DNA of 64,000 nucleotides from Castor canadensis (lineage: Eukaryota; Chordata; Mammalia; Rodentia; Castoridae): assembly GCF_047511655.1 (NCBI RefSeq), contig NC_133394.1:61536501-61600500 (forward strand), given 5' to 3'. Positions 43,310 through 54,679 of the stretch are shown in pieces (the first letter of the stretch is position 1; each line of letters begins with the position of its first letter). Position numbers and translations under genes: made by a program. The notes below the pieces were generated by a model, which worked only from the letters and a program-made list of their open reading frames with translations, was not told where the DNA came from and did not search any database.

Positions 43310-46300
43310 GACCAAAGTTCTTATGTAGCTTTAAGTTGTTAACACAGCCTTGATTTAGTAGTATAAATTTTCTGGTCCGGGAAATAATCACAACTCCAAG
43401 CTTGTTGAAGTATTAAATCTTTTCTTCTCACCCAACTAGGGCCTGGTGCAGGAGAGAATCTGCAAGACAGTGGGAAGAGATTCACTCTTCTCCAGTGAGT
43501 GATTTTATTATTCTTTTATTCTTGCTTACTGAAGTTTATGATCTCTTACTATTTGGGGCATGAAGGTACAGGAGGAAAAGGGATGCAGGGAATTACTGCT
43601 TGATTGATACTGCCGTAAGGTTGCTTGTGTTATCTCCACCTAAGATATTTGTAATTTGCAGTTGGACCTCACCAATGCAATTTCGCATTATGAGGCCAGC
43701 ATATTCCCCAGTGTCTTTTAGGCTCTCTTCTGAGTAGGGCTCCATCTGGGCTCTGAGATTTAGGGACCTTTGATTTGCCTTTGAAAAAGAGAGCATATAA
43801 TTCCTAGATGTGTCTCCCTTTTCTAACACGGACCACTTGACTCATCTCTCATGTTTTCATTTTGTCAGTTGTGAGGCTTACACCAACCTGTTATGTCCCC
43901 CTGCTCCAGTGAACACCTGTCAAGTCCTCTGAGGGTTCCAGTAATCCTGAAGCCAGAGCTGAGCTGAGCAGTGCAGTAGATACTCATGCCCCTGCCCTCC
44001 CATGGGCATCATGCTTACCATGCAGCACAATCTTTCCAAGAAGTCTTCTTCACAGTCTTAATTTCCAGAAACTTGACCTTTTTATTCTGGATGTGGATGA
44101 GAAACTTGAATTTTGGCAAGGTGGCCCCTCTCAGATCTCACTTTGATGTCTCAGCTTTTCCAAGTTTTTGTGCTATAATGGTTTTATGGCAAAAAGTACT
44201 TCAATTTTACCACCTTCTCCAATGGGAACAAGATGTCGTTTTAATTTTTAAGGTTAGATTCATTGAATACTATTTTATTTATCTGTTTTGTGCCTTAGTC
44301 ATCATTTAAGAATCTCAAAGGGAAGCCCAACTGCAGAATAATTTGGCAAGGAGCTCTTAACCTTTCGAATTTGAGATCTGATAGCCTTTAGGAGAAAGAT
44401 GGAAGAGTGAATCAATTGCTTTTAATTAGGGACAGGTTTCAAAGGTACAGGGATGAGGTCAATGTAATTTAAAACAATTTAGCTTGAAGTGGTTTGTCTT
44501 TTTTTAATAACATTTATATCTCTCACATAATTTTTCTGGCTATACATTCAGAATTGCAAACTTCAGCCCTTTTATTATAAGGTAATGATTGATAATCAAT
44601 TAACATTTCTGTTAGATGCCAGAAGAGGAAATTCTATTGGATTAATGAATCACTGTTATTTTAGCTTCTGAACAAGTGTTTACATGCCATAAAAGTGTCT
44701 ACATGCCATAAAAGTGTCTCCAACTCTCAGATCACCAATTTTCAATTAATTTTGCATTGTGTCTGTGGCTTGTGCTATTCTGATACTGTCTCTACATTAC
44801 TCTGAAAACCCCTATTGCAGTTATTTAGAGACCAGACAACAGCTGTTATTCTTCCATTAGACTCATAGAGTGACAGAATAATGAATACATTTATAGCTTA
44901 AGATGGATTTAAAAATGATTAAGAGAAATCCTTTTTAAAAGCAGAAATATAGCACAAAGGTTATATTAAACTTTGCAATGAAAATATTCTTATTTTCACC
45001 ATAGCATGATGAAGATATAAAAAGAAAATTAAATTAAGTGTCCTTAAAGCTGTTGAATTTTACTTCAAAGACTTGTCAAAATTTTTAAAGAATGCTTCAA
45101 GAAAATAGACCAACATGAAAATCTGACTTTGGCTTATATATAAATGAACTGAATTTAAGTAATCACAAAGATCAGCTTGCTAAATTTCTAAATGTTCAAA
45201 ACCATTTAAAAATTTGCTTTTATTTATTTTAAGGTAGCCCCTCTAATCAAGTGTTTCATAAAATACTGCATGACTTGGGACTGTCAATTTAGTACAGTTA
45301 ACACTCAAAGGATAAGAAAGAATAATACTGAAGAATGAACACTTGCTAGATATTAACAGAGCAATCCAGGTGACTATCCCTTTATGAGAGAGAAAATACC
45401 AGTGCTTAACTATGCCTAAAAAAGCTGCACATAACTGTTTTGATTAAAACAAGACATCTTAAGAAATGAAGTTTGGCATAAAGGTACCATAGTGAGGTAG
45501 ATTTTCCATGGTTATGCAGTTGAAAAGACCAACCCAGATGCAGGAGTTAGCTAAGGAAGACTTAATTAAAAGCAAGATACCTAGCAAGGCATTTCTGCAG
45601 AAATGTGCAAAGACCAGAAATATATATTTAAAAATTAAACCTTTAGGAGTCAGCAAAGCTAGAGACCACCTACTGCCAAAGGTGCTTGTGGGTGGAGGGA
45701 CTTTCCCCAGGATAGTGAGAAAATACCATCATAGAGGTACCTAACTCTGGGTATAAAACTTAGCAAGTTTGCAAAAGATTCTAACTAGAGTAGATATTTT
45801 AAAAAGTAATTTGTAGATAGTGTTCTACATATGGTTTATAATTTGTTGTTACTTTAAACTATAAATTCTTTTAAATAACTTATTTAAAGATAAGCCAGTC
45901 CATCAGTAATATATGTCTTTAATGAGGAGTTATACATTATCAAAGTAAATTATTTTAGAAACTAGGTGAACCAGCAAAAAAAAGAACTAGAATTTATCAT
46001 TGTTTCCTTTCTAGAAAGTCAAGCTTACCACATAGCAACAACTTAGAACTGCACAGAAGAGATACAGGGACTTGTGGTTATGAAATTGAAATGCTCATTC
46101 AGTATTGACTAAACAAAAATGCATCATGACTTATAGAAAAAATTAAAAAAACCTTTGCTTATATATTATTATCACATCAGGTAAGCCTAAGATACATTGG
46201 AATTTTGAAACAATTCCAAGGGTTTTTTATAAATGGTTTCATTAAGTACCAATGTCTAGAGAATACTGCCTGTTGAATAAGAAAATTTGCCTTATTAGGG

Positions 46301-46400
46301 AGGATAAGTGGGTAACTGGGGATGGAGGAAGAAGGTTAAGAAGAGAAAAAGTCTCCTTCATCTAGTGATAAAGTTTCTACTTTTCTAAATATCTGCTCCA
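43310..46400. other. Unique AT-rich sequence
   Basis: No gene or known repeat is identified. Noted inside: a minus-strand 78-codon frame at 43593-43829, a direct repeat at 44681-44718 and a homeodomain-site-like palindrome near 44585. These are treated as observations, not as genes. Confidence 0.35.
44681..44718. repeat. Perfect 19-bp tandem duplication
   Basis: TACATGCCATAAAAGTGTC occurs twice head to tail with no difference, so it is recent. Confidence 0.95.
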
Positions 46401-46404
46401 GAAA

Positions 46405-46488
46405 GATTTCTTCTTTTCTCCTTCCTTCCTTCCTTTCTTCTTCCCTCCCTCCCTCCTTCCCTCCCTCCCTTTCTCCTTCCTTCCTTCT
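46405..46488. repeat. Polypyrimidine (CCTT/CCCT) tract
   Basis: About 80 bases of almost pure C/T with CTTC and CCCT units. Confidence 0.95.
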
Positions 46489-46489
46489 C

Positions 46490-47625
46490 ATGCAAGAATT
46501 GGTTAAAACAGAAGTTGGCCTTTACTATTCTTCTCTACTTTCCCTCACTTTGACCTTTGACAGTTTAGAAACCACTGTTAATCAGAGATACAAGGCTGTA
46601 GGTAGAGACAAAGCCTCAATTCCCACTGAAGGCTTCTTTCCTGCAGGATGAGGAGAAATTTTAATCTTGAATGAAGTCCAGTATTGTGATTATTACATGA
46701 GACAGGATTTATACTTACTTTATTGAAACTATTGTATTACCAAAGTGACTAGAGTTCTTTTATTACCTGAGTATGACCCCCAAAGTTTTGAAGCTGACTT
46801 GAGTTTATTTTTTTTTAAGGAAAAACGGAAGTAATTTAAGAAGAAACACTTAAAAGAATTTATCTTGTTAAATGCTTTGTATTACAAAGTGTGTAGGGAA
46901 TAGGCTAATTAATTATTTTAAATTAAACATTAAATTAAGCTAAATATTAAATTAAATATTTCAAGAGTATACCATAAAAATTGCTAAAAGCTTTGGGCTT
47001 TTAAATGATGAACATTTTTCTAGAGCTAATAGAACATAATGATGCACAAGTGTGTAAGGATGTGCAGTGCTTTGACCAAACAGAGTGTAGGGAAGCACAC
47101 GCCAGCTACTCAGTCTCTAGCCACCTGAGACTGAACTACAGACAAAAAGACTGATAGATACCTGTAAACATGGGAAAACAATTCCACACAAAGAATATGC
47201 ATTTATATTGAGTCTTTTCTCAGAGGCTTTCCAATTCACAGTGGGATTTCTGGTTTCAATGGGTGTCAAGCTCTTTTCCTACACAGATCCAGGCTGAGAG
47301 AATTTTGATATCGCCACATCCTCAGGAACAGACAGAAGAAAACCATTCAGCTGGGGTTGTTATCAGTTGTCACAGAAATATAGTTTACCTTCACCATTTA
47401 TTAAGGAGGGCTTATAGCTGCAGTTTCCTAGTCTGTTAGGTAAGAGTAAAATTTTTATCTGAGAGAACCATTTTAATCCTTTTGCTGAAAAGATACTATC
47501 TCAAAGATTTGTGTTGTAAAGGAAGGAGCATAAAGTGGACAGCCAAATATTGGCATTACAGTGGCAGGTTTTTTATATTTCATGTATATTTATTCATGGC
47601 AGAAGATATTTCATTTTTTCTTTTG
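46490..47625. other. Unique sequence
   Basis: Nothing is recognised on either strand. Confidence 0.35.
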
Positions 47626-47627
47626 GT

Positions 47628-48062
47628 TCTGGACATTAAACCAGGTATTGCACCTGTTAGGCAAAGTGATCTAGCACTGAGCTTCAAGGTGCTCTAGTAT
47701 TGAGCTACATCGCCAGCTCACAACAGACATTTTTTTTTTTTTGGCAGTACTGGTGTTTGAACTCAGAGCTTTGCGCTTGCTAGGTAAGTGCTCTACCACT
47801 TGAACCATGCCTCCAGTTCTTTCTGCTCCGGTTATTTTAGAGATAGGGTTTCACATTGATGCCTCAGCAGGACTGAATCATGATCTTTTTATTTTATGCT
47901 TCCTGCCAAACGGAAGGTGAAATAACATTTGTGAAACACTATGCCCACTTTTTTTTTTTTTGAGATGGGGTCTCCCAAACTTTTTGCCAAGGGCGATCGT
48001 TCCCATCTCAGTCTCCCAAGTAGTTAGAGGACCGAGTCTCTCTGCGCATGAGAGACGCTTTT
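47628..48062 (-). repeat. ID-like SINE followed by dimeric B1-type SINE
   Basis: An ID-like unit in reverse (to about 47722, ending with CATCGCCAGCTC) is followed by a poly(T) and a dimeric B1-type SINE in reverse (GGCAGTACTGGTGTTTGAAC, GAGATAGGGTTTCACATTG, then a second unit starting GAGATGGGGTCTCCC). The dimer resembles 8780-9070. Confidence 0.8.
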
Positions 48063-48064
48063 TA

Positions 48065-50530
48065 TGATGGTTCTATACTTTTCACTTTTTTGTTTCTTTT
48101 TAGTTTTTACTTTTGATATGTAGTTTTTTCTTTAGACAAGATTTTTGTACATTTATTTAGATTTTTAAACTGTTTTCAAACAGCTTGTATATGAACAAAT
48201 GTTAACTTTTCCATTTACTCTGAAGATTTCTGTAAATGCCCCATAACTACAGATTAGATCAAGATTATAAGTTTACCTAGTTTTTCCTTTCATATCAAAA
48301 GTCATTATTTTCATATACAGTTAACCAAAAGTGTTGTTTCTGCATGTAAATTTTCTTTTCACTCTTATATTATTCTTTTATTTTGATTAGAATTTCTTTT
48401 TCAGTTGTCATACTAAAAAATATATCAGGCTTTCTTGCCAGAGATCACCAGCAATTGTAAATTGTGGTAACAGATTCGTGCACGCACTGGAGAAAAAGAG
48501 ATGGCAACTTTTAAACCGGAGAAATTATTAAATGTAGGCACTTCTTGATGATGGATGACTTGTAGCTATTAATATATGATTTTAATATGATTTTGGATAA
48601 AGAAACGAAAATAAGTGAATTGAGAGCAAGAAGTGACTTAAGTTACTAAAAGAATGAAAATGAATGAAAAGCAAGATAAAGGAGAGAAAAAGAAAAGAAA
48701 TCTAGAGAAAAATGAATGGTTTCACAGTTAATTTATTTAGCTGGAAATGCCATGAAGATGCTGTTAGATGAAAAGACTGAGATTCTTAAAAGTCTTTGAT
48801 ATGTCAGGGAGTAAGAAAACAATCAATGAAATTGAGGATAAACACTGGAGTACTGAGTTGGTAAAGTAAGAAAGAGTATATAGTCAGGTCTGAGAGAGGA
48901 CTGCTGGTAAAATATGGGCTGTTACAAAAGTAGCATGAAGACCTTTGTAAACTACAATGTTTGATCAGAGTTCTGGTCATGCATTTCTTCTGAGCGCTAT
49001 GGAATGGTGTGAAACTAAGGGATGGCTTTTAGAATAAGCTGGTTTAGAGCAAAAGAAATGACAAAATTATAGGTAACAACAGGGAGGTGGGCCAAAAGGC
49101 AGTCACAGAAAGAGATTCTTAAAGGTCTACTGAAGAGTAACTGAAAGACATTTATACCTGGGTAAGAGACCTCAAGGAGAATATTTTTGAGGTTCATAGA
49201 GTAAAGAAGTGCAAAATTATAATGAGACTGTGCCAAGCATTTTTGTGAATGCTCATGAGTCTTCCTGAGTTGAAAATGGTGGTGGGAGCATATAAACACA
49301 AAAATTACATCTGCTAGAAATGTTTAAGTTAGCAGTATGCTATCAAAATATTCCATCTCCTTTCACTTGGAAACATAAATGCGTTAGGACCATGCTGGGC
49401 AGCACTGTTGAGATCTCTGTACAAAGATTGTTCACAGTCCAGCTAGCTGTACAGAATTATGAATATGTATTTCAAAATTTTAAACAAAATGGTGCATTAC
49501 TTCCTATATAGTTCATTGGATCTGATTTCTCTTGTAAATATAAGTAGGGATCATTTGCAAAATAACAGAGTAGAATTTCCTGTGCAGACAGATGCTTTTT
49601 ATATTTATAAAGACTGAGCTGCTTTTTTCTTTTTAATGCTCTGGGAAACGGGAAACCGAAATGATTTTTCATATCAAGTTTAGTTTAACATATGGCAAAG
49701 AGCTCACTCAGACGGTCTCCAAACTTTGCTGTTAACAGTTTCCAGCCTACACAGGAAACGAAGCTGTGCTTCTGACGCATTCCCATTATATGGGAAGACC
49801 ACAGAGAACAGCCTAAGTTAAACCACAAAAATTATGTTTATACAAAGCGCAGCATTCAATTTAAACCACAGTAGCATAGAAAGCTTCAGTTGATGCTTCA
49901 ACTCCACTTTTAAGTTGTGCTAGCAAAATATTTCAAAGCCTATCAATAAAACCAAATAGCTGTTAAGTCTATCCTTCAGTTTTTTGGAAGATAAGCAACA
50001 AGCAAGTTCTGAATCTGGATATTGCCTCTTCTGAGGGGCCTCAGTTTTAGAAATCGTCTTGTGTTTGTAAATCTTCTACTGGATTTTCAAATACTAAAAA
50101 AATAAAACAAAAGAAACACCTCATCTGTTGAGAACACTTGAGGTAGAGAGCTAGAGTGTTTTCTTTGGAAAATAATTGTTATATTCCACCTATACTTCTG
50201 AGGATATGGAAAGTGAAGTATTGAGCATGATTCCCTCAGCGTTATGGATGGCTGTATGTCGTCATGAAATAGTTCCATGGCGCCATACAGCTATGCTTTT
50301 TGAATTCTTTGGCTGCTTTTCACTACTTTTTTCTTTTGTCAGCTTTCATTTCCTACTGCTGTTGTTTTAGCATTCTTCTTTTCCTTTCTCTCATATGCTG
50401 ATGTTTTTACATATGTTCTTTAGAATGAGAAAACCAACTAAGAAGTGCGGATAAATTCTGTTTAAAAATGATGCCATACAAAGCTCTCAGTGGAGCCCAG
50501 TGTCCGTGTAAAGAATGCAGAATTTCTTCT
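48065..50530. other. Unique AT-rich sequence
   Basis: No gene, RNA gene or repeat is identified. Several 60-95 codon frames exist, without motifs or splice context. Confidence 0.35.
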
Positions 50531-50835
50531 TTCTTTAAAAAAATTTTTTTTATTGTTGTTCTGGGAATACATTATGGCATTTAACAAAAGTTCTTACGAT
50601 ATACCAAATGTATCATAGTTAAATTCCACCCCCTCCACCACTCTCCTTTATCCCCTCCTTTACCCCCATTCCTGGAATAGTTTCAACAGGTATCATTTTT
50701 CCATTTACATACATGTGCACACAGTATTTGCACTATATTCACCCTACTAAACCTTTTACTCACATCCTTCCTCATCCCATTGTTACCAACCCACCAGACA
50801 GGAACTGTTGTGCCCTCCTGTTTTCTGATTTTGTA

Positions 50836-50858
50836 AAAAAAAAAAAAAAAAAAAAAAG
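50836..50858. repeat. Poly(A) run of about 23
   Basis: A pure A run on the plus strand inside the reversed L1 3' region. Confidence 0.9.
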
Positions 50859-51035
50859 TCAGTTTTTTTTAATGGTTGAATAAAATTCCATTGTGAAAAA
50901 TACCACATTTTCTTAATTCATTCATCAGTAGTGGGGCATCTTGGCTGTTTCCATAGATTAGCTACTGTGAAAAATGCTGCAATAGACATGGATGTGCAGG
51001 TACCTTTATTGTAACCTGACTTAACATTCCTTCAT

Positions 51036-51890
51036 TTGGAAGCACAAACGACTGTGAATAGCCAAGGCAATATGGAGCAAAAGAGCACCTCTGGAGGTAT
51101 CACAGTACTCAATTTCAAACTACACTACAGAGCCATAGCAGTAAAAACAGCATGGTACTGGCCTAAAAACAGACATGAAGACCAGTGGAACAGAATAGAA
51201 GGCCCAGATATGAATCCACAGTGCTATACCCACCTGATTTTTAACAAAGGTCCCAAAAACTTACCATGAAGAAAAGACAGCTTTCTAAACAAATGTTGCT
51301 GGGAATACTGGGTATCTCCATGCAGAAAACTGAATCTAGATTCATGTCTTTCATCCTATATGGTTTCATCTCAAAGTGGCTTAAGGACCTTAATATAAAA
51401 CCTGAAACTTTGAAGCTAGTGCAGGAAAGAGTAGGGGACACAATGGGAATTCATAGGCCTAGGCAACAGACTTCCTACATAGAACTCAAATGGCTCAGCA
51501 ACTTTCTCTTGACAGGATTGACAAATGGGACTACATGAAACTAAAAAGCTTCTGCATTACAAAAGAAATGGTCACCAAATTGAAGAGGCTGCCCATGGAG
51601 TGGGAGAAAATCTTTGCCAGCTATATATCTGATGAGGATTTAATAACCAGAATATACGGGGAGCCCAAAAAACTAAACTCCCCAAAAATCAGTGACCCAA
51701 TGATGAAATGGGCAAATGAACTGAACAGAGCTTTTTCAAAGGAAGAAGTCCAAACGGCCAAAAAGCACCTGAAGAAATGCTCAACATCCCTGACCATAAA
51801 AGAAATGCAAATCAAAACCATGTCAAGATTCTACCTCACTCTGGTTAGAATGGTTATCATTAAGAACATAAATCAGAAGGGGGGATGAAA
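51036..51890 (+). pseudogene. L1 ORF2 remnant in the inverted part
   Basis: It covers the region after the RT active site to near the C-terminus: ITVLNFKLHYRAIAVKTAWYW, then RFMSFILYGFISKWLKDLNIKPETL and IYGEPKKLNSPKISDPMMKW. Three overlapping frames of 77, 90 and 132 codons are joined by shifts. It is less decayed than the L1 at 9-13 kb. Confidence 0.8.
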
Positions 51891-51997
51891 GAGAGCAGTG
51901 GAGGGGGTGAATTCAATATGATCTATTTGATGTATTTTAGGAACCTTTGTAAATACTCCAATGTACACCCACCCAGCACAACAACAATAAAAAAATA
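51876..51997 (+). mobile_element. Short L1 3'-UTR insertion within the inverted L1
   Basis: About 120 bases (GGTGAATTCAATATGATC to an A-rich tail at 51985-51997) match another L1 tail type and interrupt ORF2 text, which resumes with ACAACATGTTGGTGAGG. Possible short flanking repeat ACATAAA/ATATAAA. Confidence 0.6.
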
Positions 51998-52209
51998 TAT
52001 ATAAACAACATGTTGGTGAGGATGTGGAGGAAAAAGGAACCCTTACATACTGTTGTTAGGAATGTAAATTAGTACAACCACTATGGAAAACAGTATGGAG
52101 GCTTCTTAAAAAACTAAAAATAGAACTGCCATATGATCCAGCAATTCCACTCCTAGAGATATACCCAAAGGATTGTAAGTCAGAACTTTTTCTGTTTGTT
52201 TCCCACTAG

Positions 52210-52545
52210 TCAAATTATGTAATCTGGAGTTTGGACTTGCTAGGCAGGCGATCTACCACTTGAGCTATGTCCCCAGTCCTTTTTGTTGTTGTTATTTTTG
52301 AGATAGGACCTCACATTTATGCCCAGGCTTTCCTGTGCCTCTGTTCCCCTAATTCATGCTTCCCACATAGCTGGAATGACACGCATGCACCATCATGCCC
52401 AGTTTTTTATTGGCTGAGAGTGGGGTCTTGCTAACTGTTTGCCATGGCTGATCTCAAACCACAATCCCCTGATCTCTGCCTCCTGATCAGCTAGGATTGC
52501 AGGTATGAGTGGTCCCCCTCACACCCACTCCCGGGCCAGGCTAGG
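52210..52545 (-). repeat. Dimeric B1-type SINE with ID-like end
   Basis: Reverse reading shows the ID-like part (TTGCTAGGCAGGCGATCTACC), one B1 unit (GAGATAGGACCTCACATTT, to CACCATCATGCCCAG) and a second (GAGTGGGGTCTTGCTAACTG). Same architecture as 8780-9070. Confidence 0.85.
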
Positions 52546-52547
52546 TT

Positions 52548-52680
52548 ATGTACTGTTTTCAAACCCCAGTTTCCTCATCTATAAAATACCTCACAGGATT
52601 GCTGTTAAGGTTAAATAAGATAACATATATGTAAAATAACCTAATAAGGTTGTTTCAAAAATAAATATGGTCGTGTAAAA
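52548..52680 (+). repeat. MIR SINE
   Basis: CAGTTTCCTCATCTATAAAATACCTCACAGG, then TTAAATAAGATAACATATATG, follows MIR. Confidence 0.7.
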
Positions 52681-53019
52681 CAGCATGGCACAAAGTGGTC
52701 CCTTTGGTTTCCTCTCCCTTTTGCAGATCCTTTCTTGTTAATTCCTTGTTCTCAGCTGCAGCTGATTTAGTTATTAGAAGGAGAAAATAGAATTAGAGAT
52801 AGCTGAAATGTTACTGTTAATATTTATCTCTTCTTCCATGAGCTTTTAGAAGGTATTAATGTTTTGAAAGTTAAGTAAAAAGATCCTTTAAATTCTCAAA
52901 AGTACTGCTTAACTGTATCCCTTGATATTTTGTCTTAAAATAATTTACATAAATTTTAATTCATTATTAGACAAGGTTAATCATTCTTTGTATACCAAGA
53001 ACTCTTATGTTAGCACTTT

Positions 53020-53092
53020 TTTCCCCCCAGTATTGGGGTTTGAACTCAGGCCTCATGCTTGCTAGCCTTTGAGCCATGCCTCCAGCCCTTAT
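53020..53092 (-). repeat. ID-like half of SINE
   Basis: Reverse reading of AGTATTGGGGTTTGAACTC and CTCATGCTTGCTAGCCTTTG. Confidence 0.75.
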
Positions 53093-53099
53093 GTTAGCA

Positions 53100-53855
53100 C
53101 TTTTAAAATCAGTGCTTTACCTTTCTTGTTAGGAAAAGTGATGGAATCTCATTAAAGGAAAATTATAAAATATAGAAAAGCAAGATGAAAAAAAACCCAA
53201 CTGTCAACATCTAAAGATGAGTATCTTTTCATTATTTTTGTATAGTTCTTTGCACAAAATTTTGGCACTTTATGTACAATTTCATATTCTTTTTACACAT
53301 AATACATATTTCATAACTTATTACCAAACTATTCATAGGCATAAATTTAAAAATATGCATAATAACCACTAAGTAGATATAATTTATTTCAAAATTTGTC
53401 TTTGGTTGGACATTCAGCTTATTTCTATTACAGTTAATACTTTTTCTGTATTTAATGCTCTTTCCTGTGAAAGAGTTACTTCCTATAGAAGTGGGATCAT
53501 AGTGTTATAGACTATGAAGATTTTTAAAGCTTTGCCATGTGGGAAAACAGTGATCCCAGAATCATGACTTGGCTACAAAAGATACCTAGCGAGGCCTGCC
53601 TGGCATCTGTCCTGTTTACTCCAGACAAAGGCCACAGCCTCAGTTTTGCTATGGATAGAGAACCTTACATGAAGGATGTTCCTTTTATTGATGCCAGCTG
53701 CAATGAGCATTGCTGTGTGCTGATAATACTTTTTGAAACCTTGATTTCAAATGTTGACTAAGTATCTAATTTCTCATAAAAGAGACCTCTATTATTATTA
53801 TTATTACATGATTATTGACATTTTATATATAGAGAATGGCATGGCGGCACAGAGG
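53100..53855. other. Mostly unique; possible very old L1 tail
   Basis: The part around 53380-53460 (TTGGACATTCAGCTTATTTC) resembles the 3' end of old L1 elements in reverse, but too weakly to call. A 74-codon frame at 53537-53761 has no motif. Confidence 0.3.
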
Positions 53856-53859
53856 AACC

Positions 53860-54315
53860 TCAGCAGGAGCATGTCCTTCGTCCGTTGTTCCAGGACTCAC
53901 ACTGCTCACTGGCTCCATAGCTGGCTGTGACTGCTGACCAATAAGCACTATTTAACACAAGTTGCACTGGTTTAGAAAGAAAAGCTTTGACAAACTCACT
54001 CATCTTTGAAAACAGAAGGCCCAATCCCAATTATCCAACTATCTGTGTAACTGGACTAACACCGTCCTTGAAAGCAGTACCATATGACCTTCAGAGAAAC
54101 ATACAGTTCTGCTGAGAGCCAAAACTGAAATGTGAGGAGCAAATATCCCCCCAGCTTATAGCTGCTTCAGCCACCTGGACTGCAGCCTCATGAGAAACTT
54201 GCACCCATAGAAACACCATTCTTGAATTTTGACCTACAGAAACCATAAGTGATCATAAAATGATAAATATTTTTAAACCACTGTGCGTTTGGTATATTTT
54301 GTTACTCAGAAATAA
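53860..54315 (+). repeat. MaLR (MLT1-like) LTR
   Basis: The end reads AAATATTTTTAAACCACTGTG, then TATTTTGTTACTCAGAAATAAT, the hallmark of MLT1/MST-type LTR ends. Upstream text (GGACTGCAGCCTCATGAGAAAC) is compatible. The left boundary is uncertain. Confidence 0.55.
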
Positions 54316-54679
54316 TAAGTATAAAAATAATTTTATAGATGTATATTTTTAAAAATTCTGTTTTCAAGGAAGTCTTAGGTTTATAAACTACATTAGGTTA
54401 TTATGTTTAATAGTTTCTTTAAAACTATAATAATACTTTTAAAATATGAAATATAATTTTTGAAAATTCTAGAATATTTGTTTTATAGAATATGTCAGTG
54501 CTTGGATTTGTTTAGTTGCTTCCTCATGATTAGATTAATGTGAAAAATGTACTATCAAGAGTACAGAAAGATATTTTTAAAAAGTGTGTTAAAAACACTT
54601 AACAGGACATTTATCCCCTTAAAATTTTAAGTGTGTACTACAGTAATGTTAACTGTAAGTATGATGCTATACAGCAGAT

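Larger units (their letters stand above)
50537..52183 (-). mobile_element. L1 with internal inversion (twin-priming structure)
   Basis: The left part (50537 to about 51024) is a minus-strand L1 3' end: reverse poly(A), 3' UTR and the end of ORF2. The right part (about 51025-52183) is ORF2 on the plus strand. The two join in L1 order at the same internal point: the minus part stops at GTTAAGTCAGGTTAC and the plus part ends in GATTGTAAGTCAG. This is the geometry expected from twin priming. Imperfect flanking repeats (CAGAATTTCTTCTTTCTTT at 50518 and CAGAACTTTTTCTGTTTG at 52181) may be the decayed target duplication. Confidence 0.85.
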
